A DNA stretch of 64,000 nucleotides from Bryobacterales bacterium (GCA_028819255.1 JAPPMB010000135.1:1-64000), one strand, 5' to 3'. Counted from the stretch's first letter, positions 1-10,773 are shown. Numbers and translations: made by a program. Notes: generated by a model not told the origin, from the letters alone.

Positions 1-2
1 AG

Positions 3-3000
3 GTCCTCAAGACGGCGGGAACGGTCATCGTCGACGAGATCCACGCCGTAGCCGGGAACAAGCGGGGCTCCCACCTCTCCCTCTCCCTGGCGCGGCTCGA
101 GCGGCTGTCGGAAACCGAATGCGGGACGCGGATCCAGAAAATCGGTCTCTCGGCCACCGTGCGGCCGATGGAGGACGTGGCCGGCTTCCTGATCGGCAAA
201 TCGCGCGAACGGATCTGCCGGCTGCTCCGCTTCGGCCACCAGCGGGAGATGGACCTGTCGGTCGCCGTCCCGCAGGAGAGCCTCGGCCCCGTCGCCACCA
301 ACGAGCAATGGGAGGAGACCTACGACGCGATCGCGCGGCTCGCAAAGCAGCACAGGACGACCCTGATCTTTGTCAACACGCGGCGACTGTCCGAGCGCGT
401 CGCCCATCGGCTGGCGGAGCGGCTCGGCTCCGAAGCCGTGCTGCCGCACCACGGAAGCCTGTCCCGAGAGCTTCGCCTCGAAGCCGAGGACCGGCTCAAG
501 AGAGGCGACCTCAGAGCGGTGGTCGCCACGGCGTCGCTCGAACTGGGAATCGACATCGGCACGGTGGACCTGGTCCACCAGATCGGGTCCCCCCGCTCGA
601 TCTCGTTGGCGCTGCAGCGCATCGGGCGCTCGGGCCACTGGGTGGGCGCATTGCCCAGGGGACGCCTGTCCCCCATGTCCAGGGACGATCTCATCGAATG
701 CGCCGCCCTGGTGCATGCTATTCGGGACGGCGAGCTGGATCGCCTGCGCATCCCGAAGGCCCCGTTGGATGTCCTGGCCCAGCAGATCGTGGCCGCGGTG
801 GCCTGCGAGAAGTTCGAGGAGTCGGACCTCTTCAGGCTGGTGCGACGGGCCCACCCGTACCGCTCAGTCCCTCGCCAAGACTACGACGCCGTGCTGGAGA
901 TGCTCTCCGAAGGTGTCGCCACGGCCCGGGGACGCCGCGGAGCGTACCTGCACCGCGACCGCGTCCACGGCCTGCTCCGACCCAGGCGGGGAGCGCGCCT
1001 CGCGGCGATCACATCGGGCGGAGCGATCCCGGACACGGCGCAGTACCTCGTCCTGGCCGAACCGGCCGGCACCACCATCGGCATGGTGGACGAGGACTTC
1101 GACGTCGAAAGCAGCATCGGCGACGTCTTTCTACTGGGGACCACGTCGTGGAGGGTCCGGCGTGTGGAATCGGGCCAGATCCGCGTCGAAGACGCTCGCG
1201 GGGCGGCTCCTTCCATCCCGTTCTGGCTGGGGGAGGCCCCCGGCCGGACGGCGGAGCTCTCGAGCTACGTGTCCTCGCTGAGGATGCGCATCGACGAGAT
1301 GGCGGGGAACGGCCCCGGCCAAGCCGAGGAGTTCCTAGCCCGGAACTGCGGATTGGATCCGTCGGGCGCCGGGCAGGCCGTCCGGTACGTCGCCGCCGGT
1401 AAAGCCGCGCTGGGCGCGGTTCCGACGGCTCACAGGATAGTCGCAGAGCGCTTCTTCGACGAGGCCGGCGGGATGCAGCTTGTCATCCACGCGCCACTGG
1501 GATCGCAGATCAACCGCGCATGGGGCCTCGCCCTGCGCAAGAGGTTCTGCCGCAGTTTCAATCTTGAATTGCAGGCGGCTGCCACCGACGACGGCATTGT
1601 CATCTCGCTGACGGAGCAGCACTCCTTTCCGCTGGATCTGGTCTTCGGATTCGTTCAGCCTGCGAGCCTGCGGCGCGTGCTGACGCAGGCCCTGCTCGAC
1701 TCGCCCATGTTCTCAGCCCGATGGAGGTGGAACGCCTCCCGCGCGCTGGCCGTCCTGCGGTTTGCAGGAGGCAGGAAGGTTCCAGCCCCGCTTCAGCGCA
1801 TGCGAGCCGACGACCTGCTGGCCGCCGTGTTTCCCGACCAGGCCGCATGCGCCGAAAACCTGTCGGGCGAAATTCGCATTCCGGATCATCCCCTCGTGCG
1901 GGAGACGATCGGCAACTGCCTGCACGAGGCAATGGATCTCGACGGGCTGGCGACCCTGCTCGAATCGATTCGTTCGGGAGCGATCGAGACAGTGGCGGCG
2001 GATACGCCCGAGCCGTCTCCGTTCTCCCACGAAGTCCTCAATTCAAACCCCTATGCGTTCCTGGACAATGCGCCGCTCGAGGAGCGCAGGGCACGCGCGG
2101 TGCAGATGCGCAGGGTGCTGGATCCCGGCCGGCCGGCCTTGGACGGGGCTCTTGACGCACAGGCGATCGAGACCGTGGAGCGCGAAGCGTGGCCCCTCGT
2201 GCGCGATGCGGAGGAACTCCACGACGCCTTGCTCACGCTCGTGGCCCTGCCGCAGAGGGCAGAGTGGATCGAGCATTTCGGGGTGCTGGCCGGCCAGGAC
2301 CGGGCGACGAGCCTGGAAATCGAGGGCCGGTCCTTCTGGGTGTGCGCCGAGCGACTCGCTCTTGCGAGGCAGATCTATCCGGGGGCCGAGGCTCGGCCCG
2401 CAATCGGCGCCGTCGATCCGGTCCGCCCTCTTCCGGAAGGCATCGAGTCCAGCATTGCCGAAATGCTCGGCGGCTGGTTCGACAGCGTGGGTCCGCGAAC
2501 CGCGGGATCCCTGTGCGAGCTGCTGCGGCTCCCCGAAGCGGCCGCGGGGTCGGCGCTGGCCCAGCTGGAGGGCGAGGGCCGCATCCTCCGCGGCCGCTTC
2601 AGCAACGCCCGCGGAAACGGGGATCTGGAATGGTGCGATAGGCGGCTGCTGGCTCGGATCCACAGGCGCACGCTAGGCAGGCTGCGACGCGAAATCGAGC
2701 CCGCCTCGAGCGCGGACATCATGCGGTTCCTGCTGCGCTGGCAGCATGCGGTGCTGGGAAGGAGGCTCCACGGCACCGACGGCACTCTGCAAGTGATCAG
2801 GAAGCTCCAGGGCTACGAGATCTCCGCCGCGGCCTGGGAGGCGGGGGTTTTACCTCTTCGAGTGGCGGACTACAAGCCGGAACACCTGGACCGGCTGTGC
2901 CTTTCCGGCGAAGTGATCTGGTGCAGAATGTCGCCGCACCCGGCCTTTGCCCGGGACGGCGGCGACGCCTCTTTCAGTCCGGATCGACGCACGCGCCCAG

Positions 3001-3809
3001 TCCGGCCGACCCGGTCGGCCCCGATCACCTTCCTGCTACGGGAGGACGCGGAGTGGCTGCTCCCGTTGGCACGCGACGGGGCGTCGCTAAACGCACAGGC
3101 GCTTTCCCACCCGGCTCGCGAGACCCTCGAGTGCCTTCGAGAACGCGGTGCGTGCTTTTTTTCCGACCTGGCTCGTCACACGCGACGGCTTCCTTCCGAG
3201 ATCGAAGAGGCGCTCTGGGAACTGACGGCGGCGGGCGTCGTCACGGCGGACGGCTTCGACAACCTGCGATCCCTGATTGATCCGAAGCGCAGGTCCGGAG
3301 CGCGGAGTGCGCGGAATCGAAGACCCCGTCATTCGCCGGGGCGCTGGACCCTGCAGGAGGAGGCATTGGCGGGAGCGGTGCGGATCAGTGACGAGCGATT
3401 GGCCGAGGCGCTCGCGAGGCAGTTGCTGGCGAGGTGGGGGATCGTGTTCAGGGACTTGATCAAGCAGGAGCTGTTTCTGGCCCGGTGGCGAGGGATCCTA
3501 GGCGCCCTGCGGCGCATGGAGGCGCGTGGCGAGATTCGCGGCGGGCGCTTCGCAGACGCGTTCCGCGGGGAGCAGTTCGCTTTGCCCGAGGCTCTTGAAT
3601 TGCTCCGGGCGGTCCGCCGTAAGAAGACAGGCCGGCACGCAATCGAAGTGAGCGCCGCGGACCCCCTCAACCTGACGGGCATCGTGCTGCCGGGGCCTCG
3701 CAGGAGCGCGGCCTCGGGAGAGACGCTGAGGTTTCGGGGAGGCGGCCTGGCCGAGGAGCGCTCGGTGCTTCGGCTGATCCCCGGCGCCACCGGCATTCCG
3801 GCATCGTGA
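3..3809 (+). CDS. Lhr-like DEAD/DEAH-box ATP-dependent helicase, 5'-truncated by window edge
   Basis: Open from base 3 in frame with the 159..3809 ORF; starts ..TVIVDEIHAVAGNKRGSHL.. (DEIH box), then KIGLSATVRPMEDVAGFL, LIFVNTRRLSERVAHRL, VVATASLELGIDIGTVDLVHQIGSPRSISLALQRIGRSGH (helicase motifs IV-VI). Confidence 0.93.
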   Translation, partial: VLKTAGTVIVDEIHAVAGNKRGSHLSLSLARLERLSETECGTRIQKIGLSATVRPMEDVAGFLIGKSRERICRLLRFGHQREMDLSVAVPQESLGPVATNEQWEETYDAIARLAKQHRTTLIFVNTRRLSERVAHRLAERLGSEAVLPHHGSLSRELRLEAEDRLKRGDLRAVVATASLELGIDIGTVDLVHQIGSPRSISLALQRIGRSGHWVGALPRGRLSPMSRDDLIECAALVHAIRDGELDRLRIPKAPLDVLAQQIVAAVACEKFEESDLFRLVRRAHPYRSVPRQDYDAVLEMLSEGVATARGRRGAYLHRDRVHGLLRPRRGARLAAITSGGAIPDTAQYLVLAEPAGTTIGMVDEDFDVESSIGDVFLLGTTSWRVRRVESGQIRVEDARGAAPSIPFWLGEAPGRTAELSSYVSSLRMRIDEMAGNGPGQAEEFLARNCGLDPSGAGQAVRYVAAGKAALGAVPTAHRIVAERFFDEAGGMQLVIHAPLGSQINRAWGLALRKRFCRSFNLELQAAATDDGIVISLTEQHSFPLDLVFGFVQPASLRRVLTQALLDSPMFSARWRWNASRALAVLRFAGGRKVPAPLQRMRADDLLAAVFPDQAACAENLSGEIRIPDHPLVRETIGNCLHEAMDLDGLATLLESIRSGAIETVAADTPEPSPFSHEVLNSNPYAFLDNAPLEERRARAVQMRRVLDPGRPALDGALDAQAIETVEREAWPLVRDAEELHDALLTLVALPQRAEWIEHFGVLAGQDRATSLEIEGRSFWVCAERLALARQIYPGAEARPAIGAVDPVRPLPEGIESSIAEMLGGWFDSVGPRTAGSLCELLRLPEAAAGSALAQLEGEGRILRGRFSNARGNGDLEWCDRRLLARIHRRTLGRLRREIEPASSADIMRFLLRWQHAVLGRRLHGTDGTLQVIRKLQGYEISAAAWEAGVLPLRVADYKPEHLDRLCLSGEVIWCRMSPHPAFARDGGDASFSPDRRTRPVRPTRSAPITFLLREDAEWLLPLARDGASLNAQALSHPARETLECLRERGACFFSDLARHTRRLPSEIEEALWELTAAGVVTADGFDNLRSLIDPKRRSGARSARNRRPRHSPGRWTLQEEALAGAVRISDERLAEALARQLLARWGIVFRDLIKQELFLARWRGILGALRRMEARGEIRGGRFADAFRGEQFALPEALELLRAVRRKKTGRHAIEVSAADPLNLTGIVLPGPRRSAASGETLRFRGGGLAEERSVLRLIPGATGIPAS

Positions 3810-4387
3810 GCCTGGAAGCAGGGGTGCCCGACCCTGTTCGGCGCTTCTCTCTCGCCGTTGGCGCAATTGCAGGAGTGTCGATCGACCTGGTCCGGCGACC
3901 GACGGGCGGACATGAGTCTGTCGGGGCCCGCCGGGGGGATCGTGGTGTCGATCCCGTTTCGGGCAGCGTCGCGTACCCGCTTCTCAGAGTCGAAGGGGAC
4001 AGTGTTGTTCTCAACTCCGTCCGCGCCGATCACGACCGAACGCGCTCAATGCCCTAAGTCTTCCGGCAGGTCCAGAACGACGTCGTCGATGCCTAGCTCT
4101 TTCCAATTTGTCCGTGGCCTCGCGCACGCATGTGCAGGGCGCTCGCACCTCGTACGGACGCTGGAAGGTCACGCGCGCCGGCGCGGCCCGAAACGGTACC
4201 GGGACTCGGCTGGCAGACGCTCTCCTGCGAATGGCGAGACCGCTCACGGCGAGGTTCCGAGCGTATCTGTTGTAGGGGGATCGGCCGACTATGACGCCGA
4301 CTCATGACCGACGGGTCCAGAGGTGGTCAGCCGCAAGTGGCCGCGTCGAGAGCGCAACACACTCCCAACGCATGGGCGGCTGGCGGA

Positions 4388-5065
4388 TCACAATGACTGG
4401 TCCCCCCGCGCAGCGAGGACTTCCAGGTCCACTCTCAGCTGGTCCCATGGCGGCAGGCTCTCGAGAGTTCCCATCGTCTGCAGCCCAACGTCGACTTCCC
4501 TCCCCCCGTTGGGCGGCAGCGGATCGCTGAGCAAGACCTCGAAAGTGGCCAGAGGCGGCGCCTGCTGGCTGGCCTCCCGGACCCGCAGCAGAACAGCCAG
4601 CGCCACCGACTGCGCGGTTCGCGAGTGGTTCGCGACGAAGGCGCGCACATGGGCCTGATACTCCTCGTCATAGTAGGGGCGTATCCCCGACACCTCGATC
4701 GGACCTCGCACGCCGATCGCAAACGTCTCGACCGGGGACGACTCCGCTTCCCCGGGCTCCTCAAATCGGAGCCCTGGCAGTCCGTCAGACAGTACAACGG
4801 CGCCGATGACTGACGCCGCGAGCACCCCCGCGAAGGCCCAGTAGTGCCGGGCGCGAAGGCCCATCGATCCGCGTCGGCGAGGCCGCTCCGCGACACCGGC
4901 GCGTTGACGGGGCCGCTCCCCGACGCTGGCGGATTCGGGCGCCGCGGCAGCGGTTATCTCGGCGGTCTCGTCCGCGTCCGGTTGCCCTTGCGACCCGCAA
5001 TATGGACAGTCGCCGTCAGCCACGTCCACCGTGGCGCCGCAGTCTGGACAGATGTAAGTGAGCAT
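4388..5065 (-). CDS. Zinc-ribbon, single-pass membrane hypothetical protein
   Basis: MLTYICPDCGATVDVADGDCPYCGSQ (CxxC..CxxC) then a TM segment HYWAFAGVLAASVIGAVVL; start taken at the internal ATG of the longer ORF. Confidence 0.75.
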   Translation of the reverse strand: MLTYICPDCGATVDVADGDCPYCGSQGQPDADETAEITAAAAPESASVGERPRQRAGVAERPRRRGSMGLRARHYWAFAGVLAASVIGAVVLSDGLPGLRFEEPGEAESSPVETFAIGVRGPIEVSGIRPYYDEEYQAHVRAFVANHSRTAQSVALAVLLRVREASQQAPPLATFEVLLSDPLPPNGGREVDVGLQTMGTLESLPPWDQLRVDLEVLAARGDQSL

Positions 5066-5234
5066 ACTGAGACTATATTGCAGGACGGCGGCCGCCTGGG
5101 ATTGCCGATCGGGATGCCCTGCGACGCGCGGTCCGGGCTGGGAAGAGCCACTGATAAGATGAGGTCTCGGTTTGGCCGAGCCCCCGCCCATGCCCGCCTT
5201 GGAAGCCGGTCTCGCTGATCCCGCAACCATCGCG

Positions 5235-6671
5235 ATGTACGAGCCTGTGATTGGGCTGGAGGTCCACATCCAGCTCAAGACCCGGACCAAGATCTTCTCG
5301 CACTCCACCCACAGGTTCGGCCAGTCCCCGAACTCGCAGACCGATCCGGTGGTCCTCGGGCTGCCCGGGGCCCTGCCCGTGCTGAACCAGGAGGCCGTCT
5401 CCCTGGCGATTGGGGCTTCGCTCGCGATCAATTGCCGCGTCAACGGCTTTTCCCGCTTCGCCCGGAAGAACTACTTCTACCCCGACCTGCCGAAGGGCTA
5501 CCAGATCTCGCAGTACGACCAGCCCCTTGCGGAGCACGGCTGGCTAGACATCCGGTGGGAGGAAGGCTCCAAGCGCGTGGGCATCACGCGACTGCACATG
5601 GAGGAGGACGCGGGAAAGACCGTGCACGACGGGTACAGCGACTCCCCCCGCTACAGCTACGTCGACCTGAACCGCGCCGGCGCGCCTCTGTGCGAGATCG
5701 TCAGCGAGCCCGACATGCGGAGTGCCGACGAGGCGGTGGCCTATCTCAACGAGCTCAAGCAGGTCATCCAGTTCTCGGGCGCCTCCGACTGCGACATGGA
5801 GAAGGGGCAGTTGCGCTGCGACGCCAACATTTCCGTGCGCCGCCTGGGCGATCCGGAGTTCGGGACGCGCAGCGAGATCAAGAACCTCAACTCGTTCCGC
5901 TTCGTCAAGCAGGCCATCCAGTACGAGATCGCCAGACAGGTTGCGGTCCTGGAGAGCGGCGGAACCGTCTTTCAGGAGACTCGGCTGTTCAACACTGCGA
6001 GGGGCACGACAACCAGCATGCGCGGCAAGGAGGATTCACACGACTACCGGTACTTCCCCGAGCCCGATCTGCCGCCTCTGGTCGTCACCGCCGACCGGCT
6101 CGCATCGATTCGAGAGGAGCTCCCCGAGCTTCCTCCCGCGATGCGCGCCCGATTCCTGGAGCAGTACAGGATCTCCGAGTACGACGCGCGGGTCCTGACC
6201 TCGTCGGTGGAGACAGCCCGCTACTTTGAGCAGGCCGCCAAGTCGGCCGGGAACTCCAAGGCGGCGGCGAACTGGGTTCAGGGCGAGCTGATGGGCGCGC
6301 TGAACGCGGCAGGCAAGAATATCGAGGAATCCCCGGTGAGCGCGGACGCGCTCGGCGGGCTGGTCGCCCTCGTGGAGCAGGGCACGCTGTCGGGGAAGCT
6401 GGCCAAGCAGGTATTCGCGAAGATGTTCGCCACCGGCAAGTCGGCGAAGGAGATCGTGAAAGCCGAGGGACTGCGCCAGATCAGCGACGCCGGCGAGCTG
6501 GACGGAATCATCGGCAAAATCCTCGACTCCTCACCCAAACAGGTCGCCCAGTACAAGGGGGGCAAGAAGGGAGTCCTTGGCTACTTTGTCGGACAGGTGA
6601 TGCGGGCCACACGAGGACAGGCGAATCCCAGGGTGGCCAACCAGATGCTCCGCAAGGCCCTCGACGGATAG
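5235..6671 (+). CDS. gatB: Aspartyl/glutamyl-tRNA amidotransferase subunit B
   Basis: MYEPVIGLEVHIQLKTRTKIFSHSTHRFG..., YFYPDLPKGYQISQYDQPL, C-terminal GatB/YqeY-like domain; start chosen at the ATG before the conserved EPVIGLEVH. Confidence 0.96.
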   Translation: MYEPVIGLEVHIQLKTRTKIFSHSTHRFGQSPNSQTDPVVLGLPGALPVLNQEAVSLAIGASLAINCRVNGFSRFARKNYFYPDLPKGYQISQYDQPLAEHGWLDIRWEEGSKRVGITRLHMEEDAGKTVHDGYSDSPRYSYVDLNRAGAPLCEIVSEPDMRSADEAVAYLNELKQVIQFSGASDCDMEKGQLRCDANISVRRLGDPEFGTRSEIKNLNSFRFVKQAIQYEIARQVAVLESGGTVFQETRLFNTARGTTTSMRGKEDSHDYRYFPEPDLPPLVVTADRLASIREELPELPPAMRARFLEQYRISEYDARVLTSSVETARYFEQAAKSAGNSKAAANWVQGELMGALNAAGKNIEESPVSADALGGLVALVEQGTLSGKLAKQVFAKMFATGKSAKEIVKAEGLRQISDAGELDGIIGKILDSSPKQVAQYKGGKKGVLGYFVGQVMRATRGQANPRVANQMLRKALDG

Positions 6672-6681
6672 CCGGACGGCG

Positions 6682-7980
6682 CTACCGGGGCGGCACGAGC
6701 AGGACATCCCGGTCGCCCACTCCATAGTCCCGGGGCAGGTTCCTGTAGTCGGTCCCGGTCAGGGAGTTCCAGTCCCAAACCACTTCCCCGCCCTTGATCG
6801 TGAGCACCGCCGCAAGGCGCTGCGTGCCGTCCAGGGCACCGCCGTGCACGTCGCGGAACCGGAAGTCCCCGGTGTCAAGCCGGAACGCCGCGACGTCCGC
6901 AACCGAGCCGACCGATAGAGTTCCGAGGTCCGGACGGCCAATCTGCTTCGCCGGGGACGAGGTGCAGGCGCGGACCACGTCATCAAGGGCCATGCCGAGC
7001 GCCAGAAACTTCGACATGAGCGTGGGCATGTCCATCATGGCCGAATTCATGCTGCCCGCGTGCAGGTCGGTGGAAATCGAGTCCGGGAAGAACCCTTGCG
7101 CGACGGCTGGACCCGCGTTGCGGAAGGCGAAGCTTCCCCCTCCATGCCCCACGTCGAATTTGACGCCTCTGTCGCGCGCCCGCTGCAGATAGGGATGGAG
7201 TGCGCCGTCGGCATCCGTCCAGGGCACCTGCGCACGAAAGCAGTGCGTCGCCATGTCCCCGGGACGAAGGTGATCTTCGACGAGCTCCCAGAACGGCCGC
7301 CCGGGCAGGAATCGGCCAAAGTCGACCATGACGGGGATTCCGGCCTCCTTGCCGGCGGAGACCGCGTGATCCACAGAAGTCCACGCCGCCGACTGGAAGT
7401 GGGCGGACTTCACGCCGACGACCACGTCCCGATGCATGCGCGCAAGGCGGGCGACCTCTCGCGGGTCGAAGTCCCCCTGTTCGGCGTCCTGGGACACCAT
7501 GCCGTTGCCGGCAATGTTGATGAGCGCCAGCACGCGTGTGGACGCGCGATCGATGACCGCCGCCCGAAAGCTCTCAAAGTTGCGCCAGCCGGAGCTTCCG
7601 GCATCGACCATGGTCGTCACGCCGGACCGGAAGCTGAAGCTGTCCGGCCTCACGCTGGAGTCGCCGGCCCAGGCGCCCGCGATCCCGGTTGTGGTGAAGA
7701 GGTGGGTGTGGATGTCCACCAGGCCCGGAAAGACGAGCAGCCCGGAGACGTCGAGCAAGAGCCGGGCTTCACCGGGCTCGAGCCCGGCCTCCACCGCGAC
7801 GATGCGGCCACCCGACACTGCCACGTCGTAGTTTCCGCTCCGGCCGGACCCCGGGTCAATGACGTATCCGCCGCGCAGCACCAGATCGTGCGGCTGGCCG
7901 GAGGAGACAGCCGGGAAGACTGCCGCCAGTGCCAGCGCAGCCAGGAAACTCCCGCGCGAGTCCATGCGAAGATAAACCAT
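6682..7980 (-). CDS. Exported amidohydrolase/deacetylase-family metallohydrolase
   Basis: Signal-like N-terminus, DLVLRGGYVIDPGSG, LVFPGLVDIHTHLF metal motif. Confidence 0.88.
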   Translation of the reverse strand: MVYLRMDSRGSFLAALALAAVFPAVSSGQPHDLVLRGGYVIDPGSGRSGNYDVAVSGGRIVAVEAGLEPGEARLLLDVSGLLVFPGLVDIHTHLFTTTGIAGAWAGDSSVRPDSFSFRSGVTTMVDAGSSGWRNFESFRAAVIDRASTRVLALINIAGNGMVSQDAEQGDFDPREVARLARMHRDVVVGVKSAHFQSAAWTSVDHAVSAGKEAGIPVMVDFGRFLPGRPFWELVEDHLRPGDMATHCFRAQVPWTDADGALHPYLQRARDRGVKFDVGHGGGSFAFRNAGPAVAQGFFPDSISTDLHAGSMNSAMMDMPTLMSKFLALGMALDDVVRACTSSPAKQIGRPDLGTLSVGSVADVAAFRLDTGDFRFRDVHGGALDGTQRLAAVLTIKGGEVVWDWNSLTGTDYRNLPRDYGVGDRDVLLVPPR

Positions 7981-7988
7981 AGCAAGTC

Positions 7989-9173
7989 ATGAAACTGCGG
8001 CAACTTACCGCCGCGCTGGCCCTGACGCTGACCTTCCCGCTCGCGGCTGAGGTCGTGATCCTCGAAGAGATCATCGTCAAGGTCAACGACGGCATCATCC
8101 TCCGCTCCGAGTACGAGCGCACCTTGGACCAGAATCGCCGCGAGCTGCTGGCCGACGCGTCCCTGACCGACGCCGAGCGCGAAGAGCAGCTCGGCACGCG
8201 AGAGAAGACGGTGCTGCGCGACATGATCGACCAGCGCCTGCTGGTGCAGAAGGGAGAAGAACTCGGCATCAGCGTCGATGCCCAGGTTCTCCGCCAGCGC
8301 GACGAGATCATGCGTCGGAACGCCATCGACACGACCGACGACTTCGAAGCCTGGGTCCTGGAGCGCACGGGCGAGCCTGCCGAAGACCTGATGGACAGAA
8401 TGCGGGAGAACTTCCTTTCCCAGGCCGTGCTTGGCCAGGAGGTGTCCCGCCGCGTCATTGTGACCCGGGAGGAGATCGAGGCGTACTACGACGAACACAA
8501 GGACGAGTACGTCCGGTCGGAAGGCGTGCGCCTCAGCCAGATGCTGTTCACGCTGGACGGCACAGATGACGAGGCCAAGAGGAAGCAAGCGGAGGAAGTC
8601 CTGGGCCGGGTGCAGCGAGGCGAGCCGTTCGCGGAGATGGCTCGGCGATTCTCAGAGGACGAGGGCACGAAGGAGCTGGGCGGCGACATCGGAATCTATC
8701 GCCGGGGCATGCTGCGCGATGAAATCGAGGCGGTCGTGTTCGGGCAGCGGCAGGGACACATCACGGACTTGCTGGAGGTGCCGAGCGGGTTGCTGATCCT
8801 CAGGGTCGACCAGAACTTCCGAGAGGGCATGGCAGAGCTCGAGGAGGTGCAGGAAGAGATCCGCGCCCAGATCAGCGGCCCCCGGTACGAGCCCGAGATC
8901 CGCAGGTATCTGAGTGAGCTGCGAGTGGAGTCGTACATCGAGATTCGCCCGGGGTATGCCGACGCAGGAGCCCTCGAGGGCATGAACACGGCCTGGAGCG
9001 ATCCGTCGCGGCTCGCACCCCTGACCACGACGAGAGAAGAGGTCATCAAGGCCAGGCCCCGCAAGCGCGTGCTGTGGATGATCCCTCTGCCGCGAAAGAA
9101 AGTGGATCTGGATGACGAGCAGGATGCGGACACGCCCTCAGGCGAAGCCGAGGTGAGGGCCTCCGCATCATGA
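7989..9173 (+). CDS. SurA/PpiC-type periplasmic peptidyl-prolyl isomerase
   Basis: Signal peptide, VKVNDGIILRSEYERTL, rotamase-like segment GEPFAEMARRFSEDEGTKELGGDIGIYRRGML. Confidence 0.88.
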   Translation: MKLRQLTAALALTLTFPLAAEVVILEEIIVKVNDGIILRSEYERTLDQNRRELLADASLTDAEREEQLGTREKTVLRDMIDQRLLVQKGEELGISVDAQVLRQRDEIMRRNAIDTTDDFEAWVLERTGEPAEDLMDRMRENFLSQAVLGQEVSRRVIVTREEIEAYYDEHKDEYVRSEGVRLSQMLFTLDGTDDEAKRKQAEEVLGRVQRGEPFAEMARRFSEDEGTKELGGDIGIYRRGMLRDEIEAVVFGQRQGHITDLLEVPSGLLILRVDQNFREGMAELEEVQEEIRAQISGPRYEPEIRRYLSELRVESYIEIRPGYADAGALEGMNTAWSDPSRLAPLTTTREEVIKARPRKRVLWMIPLPRKKVDLDDEQDADTPSGEAEVRASAS

Positions 9174-10726
9174 CCAAGACGATATTCATCCGGGATCTGA
9201 CGATGCTGTCGTCCCGGGAGCGATTCGAGACCATCCTCCTGGTCCGGTCCAAGGAAACCCGCGAAAAAAAGAACGGGCTCCCGTACCTGCGGCTCCTTCT
9301 GGCCGACAAGACAGGCTCGATCGACACCAAGATCTGGGACAACGTTACGGAGATCTCGAACGTGTTCCAGGCAAACGACTTCGTCCGCGTGAAGGGCAGG
9401 GTCGAGATCTTCAACAAGCAGCACCAGGCGGTCGTCACCTGGCTGCGCAGGGTTCCCGAGGACACACTCAGCCTCGCCGACTTCCTGCCGCACACAGAGT
9501 CCGACATCGAGTCGATGTACGGCAACCTGCTGGCAACGATCGGCAGGTTCTCGAACCCGGACCTCAGGCGGCTGCTCGGCGCCATCTTCAGGGATCCGGA
9601 CTTTGCGCGGCTCTACAAGCGCGCTCCGGCCGCCATGTCCAACCACCACGCCAAGATCGGAGGCCTGCTCGAGCACGTGACCGGAATGCTCAGGGTTGCC
9701 GAGACGGTGGCCTCCCTGTACCCGGAGATCGACGGTGACCTTCTGGCGTGCGGCGTGCTGCTGCACGACGCAGGCAAGGTCTACGAGCTGACCTCGGAGC
9801 GATCCTTCGAATACACGGATGACGGACAGTTGCTGGGCCATATCGCGATGGGAACCGTCTGGCTCAACCATTGGTGCGACCGGACCGAAGGCTTCCCGCC
9901 CCGTCTCAAGACGCTTCTGCTTCACCTTGTGCTCAGCCACCACGGCAAGCAGGAATTCGGCTCCCCGGTCATTCCACGGTTTCCCGAGGCAATGGCGCTC
10001 AACTTCATCGACGACCTGAGCTCGAAGCTCGAGATGATGCGGGACGCGCTGGCCGGAATCGCGGGCGAGAGCGTCTGGAGTGCCCGGCACAGGACCTTGG
10101 GTCGGTCGATTCTCGACACGAAGGCATTCCTTCGCCAGGACGAGGACGGCCGTCCCGAGCGTAAGGCCAGCGAGGCATCCAAGTTGGAGAGGCCAGCCCC
10201 CGCGGAAGCCCAGCCGCAGATCGGGCCGGTCGCGGTCGCGGCTCCGCCCGTCCCAGTGCCTGCATCTGTTCCTGCGCCGGAGCCTTCTCCGGCTGTGGCG
10301 GCGGAGGTGAGGAGAGACCCTGTCCAACCCCAGCCGCGGACTCCTGTGGAGGCAGTCCCTCCGCCGGTTCCCGAGGCCGACGAGACCCCGGCGGCGGCAG
10401 CCGACGAGCCCGTCCCCGAGCCCCAGCCGGAAGCCCGTGCCGAGCCACGGCCGGCGAACCCTGAGGTCGTCGCGAAGCCATCGCCGTCTCCAGCTGTCGA
10501 GGAATCCGGACCGAAGTCCGACGGCCCCCCGGAATCGCCGGAACCCAAGAAGAGGGAACCTGCATCGGCGGCTCCCAGCAAGGGCAAGAAGGTGGCTCAC
10601 CGGCCAGTCAAGGCTTTGCGGCCCAAGCCGGCCCCCCTTCCCAGCAAGGTGCCGCCGTCAACCGCGAACCGGCCTGCCCCGCCCCCGCTTCCAATGCAGC
10701 CGACCCTGTTTACGGGACACGACTAG
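9170..10726 (+). CDS. OB-fold + HD-domain 3'-5' exoribonuclease (YhaM-like) with long Pro/Ala-rich C-terminal tail
   Basis: N-terminal OB-like LRLLLADKTGSIDTKIWD; HD motif NHHAKIGGLLEHVTGML ... LLHDAGKVYEL; about 190 aa low-complexity P/A/E tail ending PMQPTLFTGHD; ATGA overlap with the upstream gene. Confidence 0.87.
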   Translation: MTKTIFIRDLTMLSSRERFETILLVRSKETREKKNGLPYLRLLLADKTGSIDTKIWDNVTEISNVFQANDFVRVKGRVEIFNKQHQAVVTWLRRVPEDTLSLADFLPHTESDIESMYGNLLATIGRFSNPDLRRLLGAIFRDPDFARLYKRAPAAMSNHHAKIGGLLEHVTGMLRVAETVASLYPEIDGDLLACGVLLHDAGKVYELTSERSFEYTDDGQLLGHIAMGTVWLNHWCDRTEGFPPRLKTLLLHLVLSHHGKQEFGSPVIPRFPEAMALNFIDDLSSKLEMMRDALAGIAGESVWSARHRTLGRSILDTKAFLRQDEDGRPERKASEASKLERPAPAEAQPQIGPVAVAAPPVPVPASVPAPEPSPAVAAEVRRDPVQPQPRTPVEAVPPPVPEADETPAAAADEPVPEPQPEARAEPRPANPEVVAKPSPSPAVEESGPKSDGPPESPEPKKREPASAAPSKGKKVAHRPVKALRPKPAPLPSKVPPSTANRPAPPPLPMQPTLFTGHD

Positions 10727-10773
10727 CCTCCGGACAAAGCCTTCACCGAAAGACCTTTTCAGCCACACTCCCC

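Noticed and set aside
119-1402. Long alternate-frame ORFs overlapping real genes (e.g. 119..1402, 370..1281, 8696..10600 minus, 51579..54206 plus)
   Set aside because: High GC makes long antisense or alternate-frame ORFs common; all are rich in R/P/G/A and overlap well-supported genes in the proper frame.
3810-4387. Short ORFs in the gap after the Lhr helicase
   Set aside because: No motif and no ribosome-binding site; overlapping ORFs on both strands look like random GC-rich frames.
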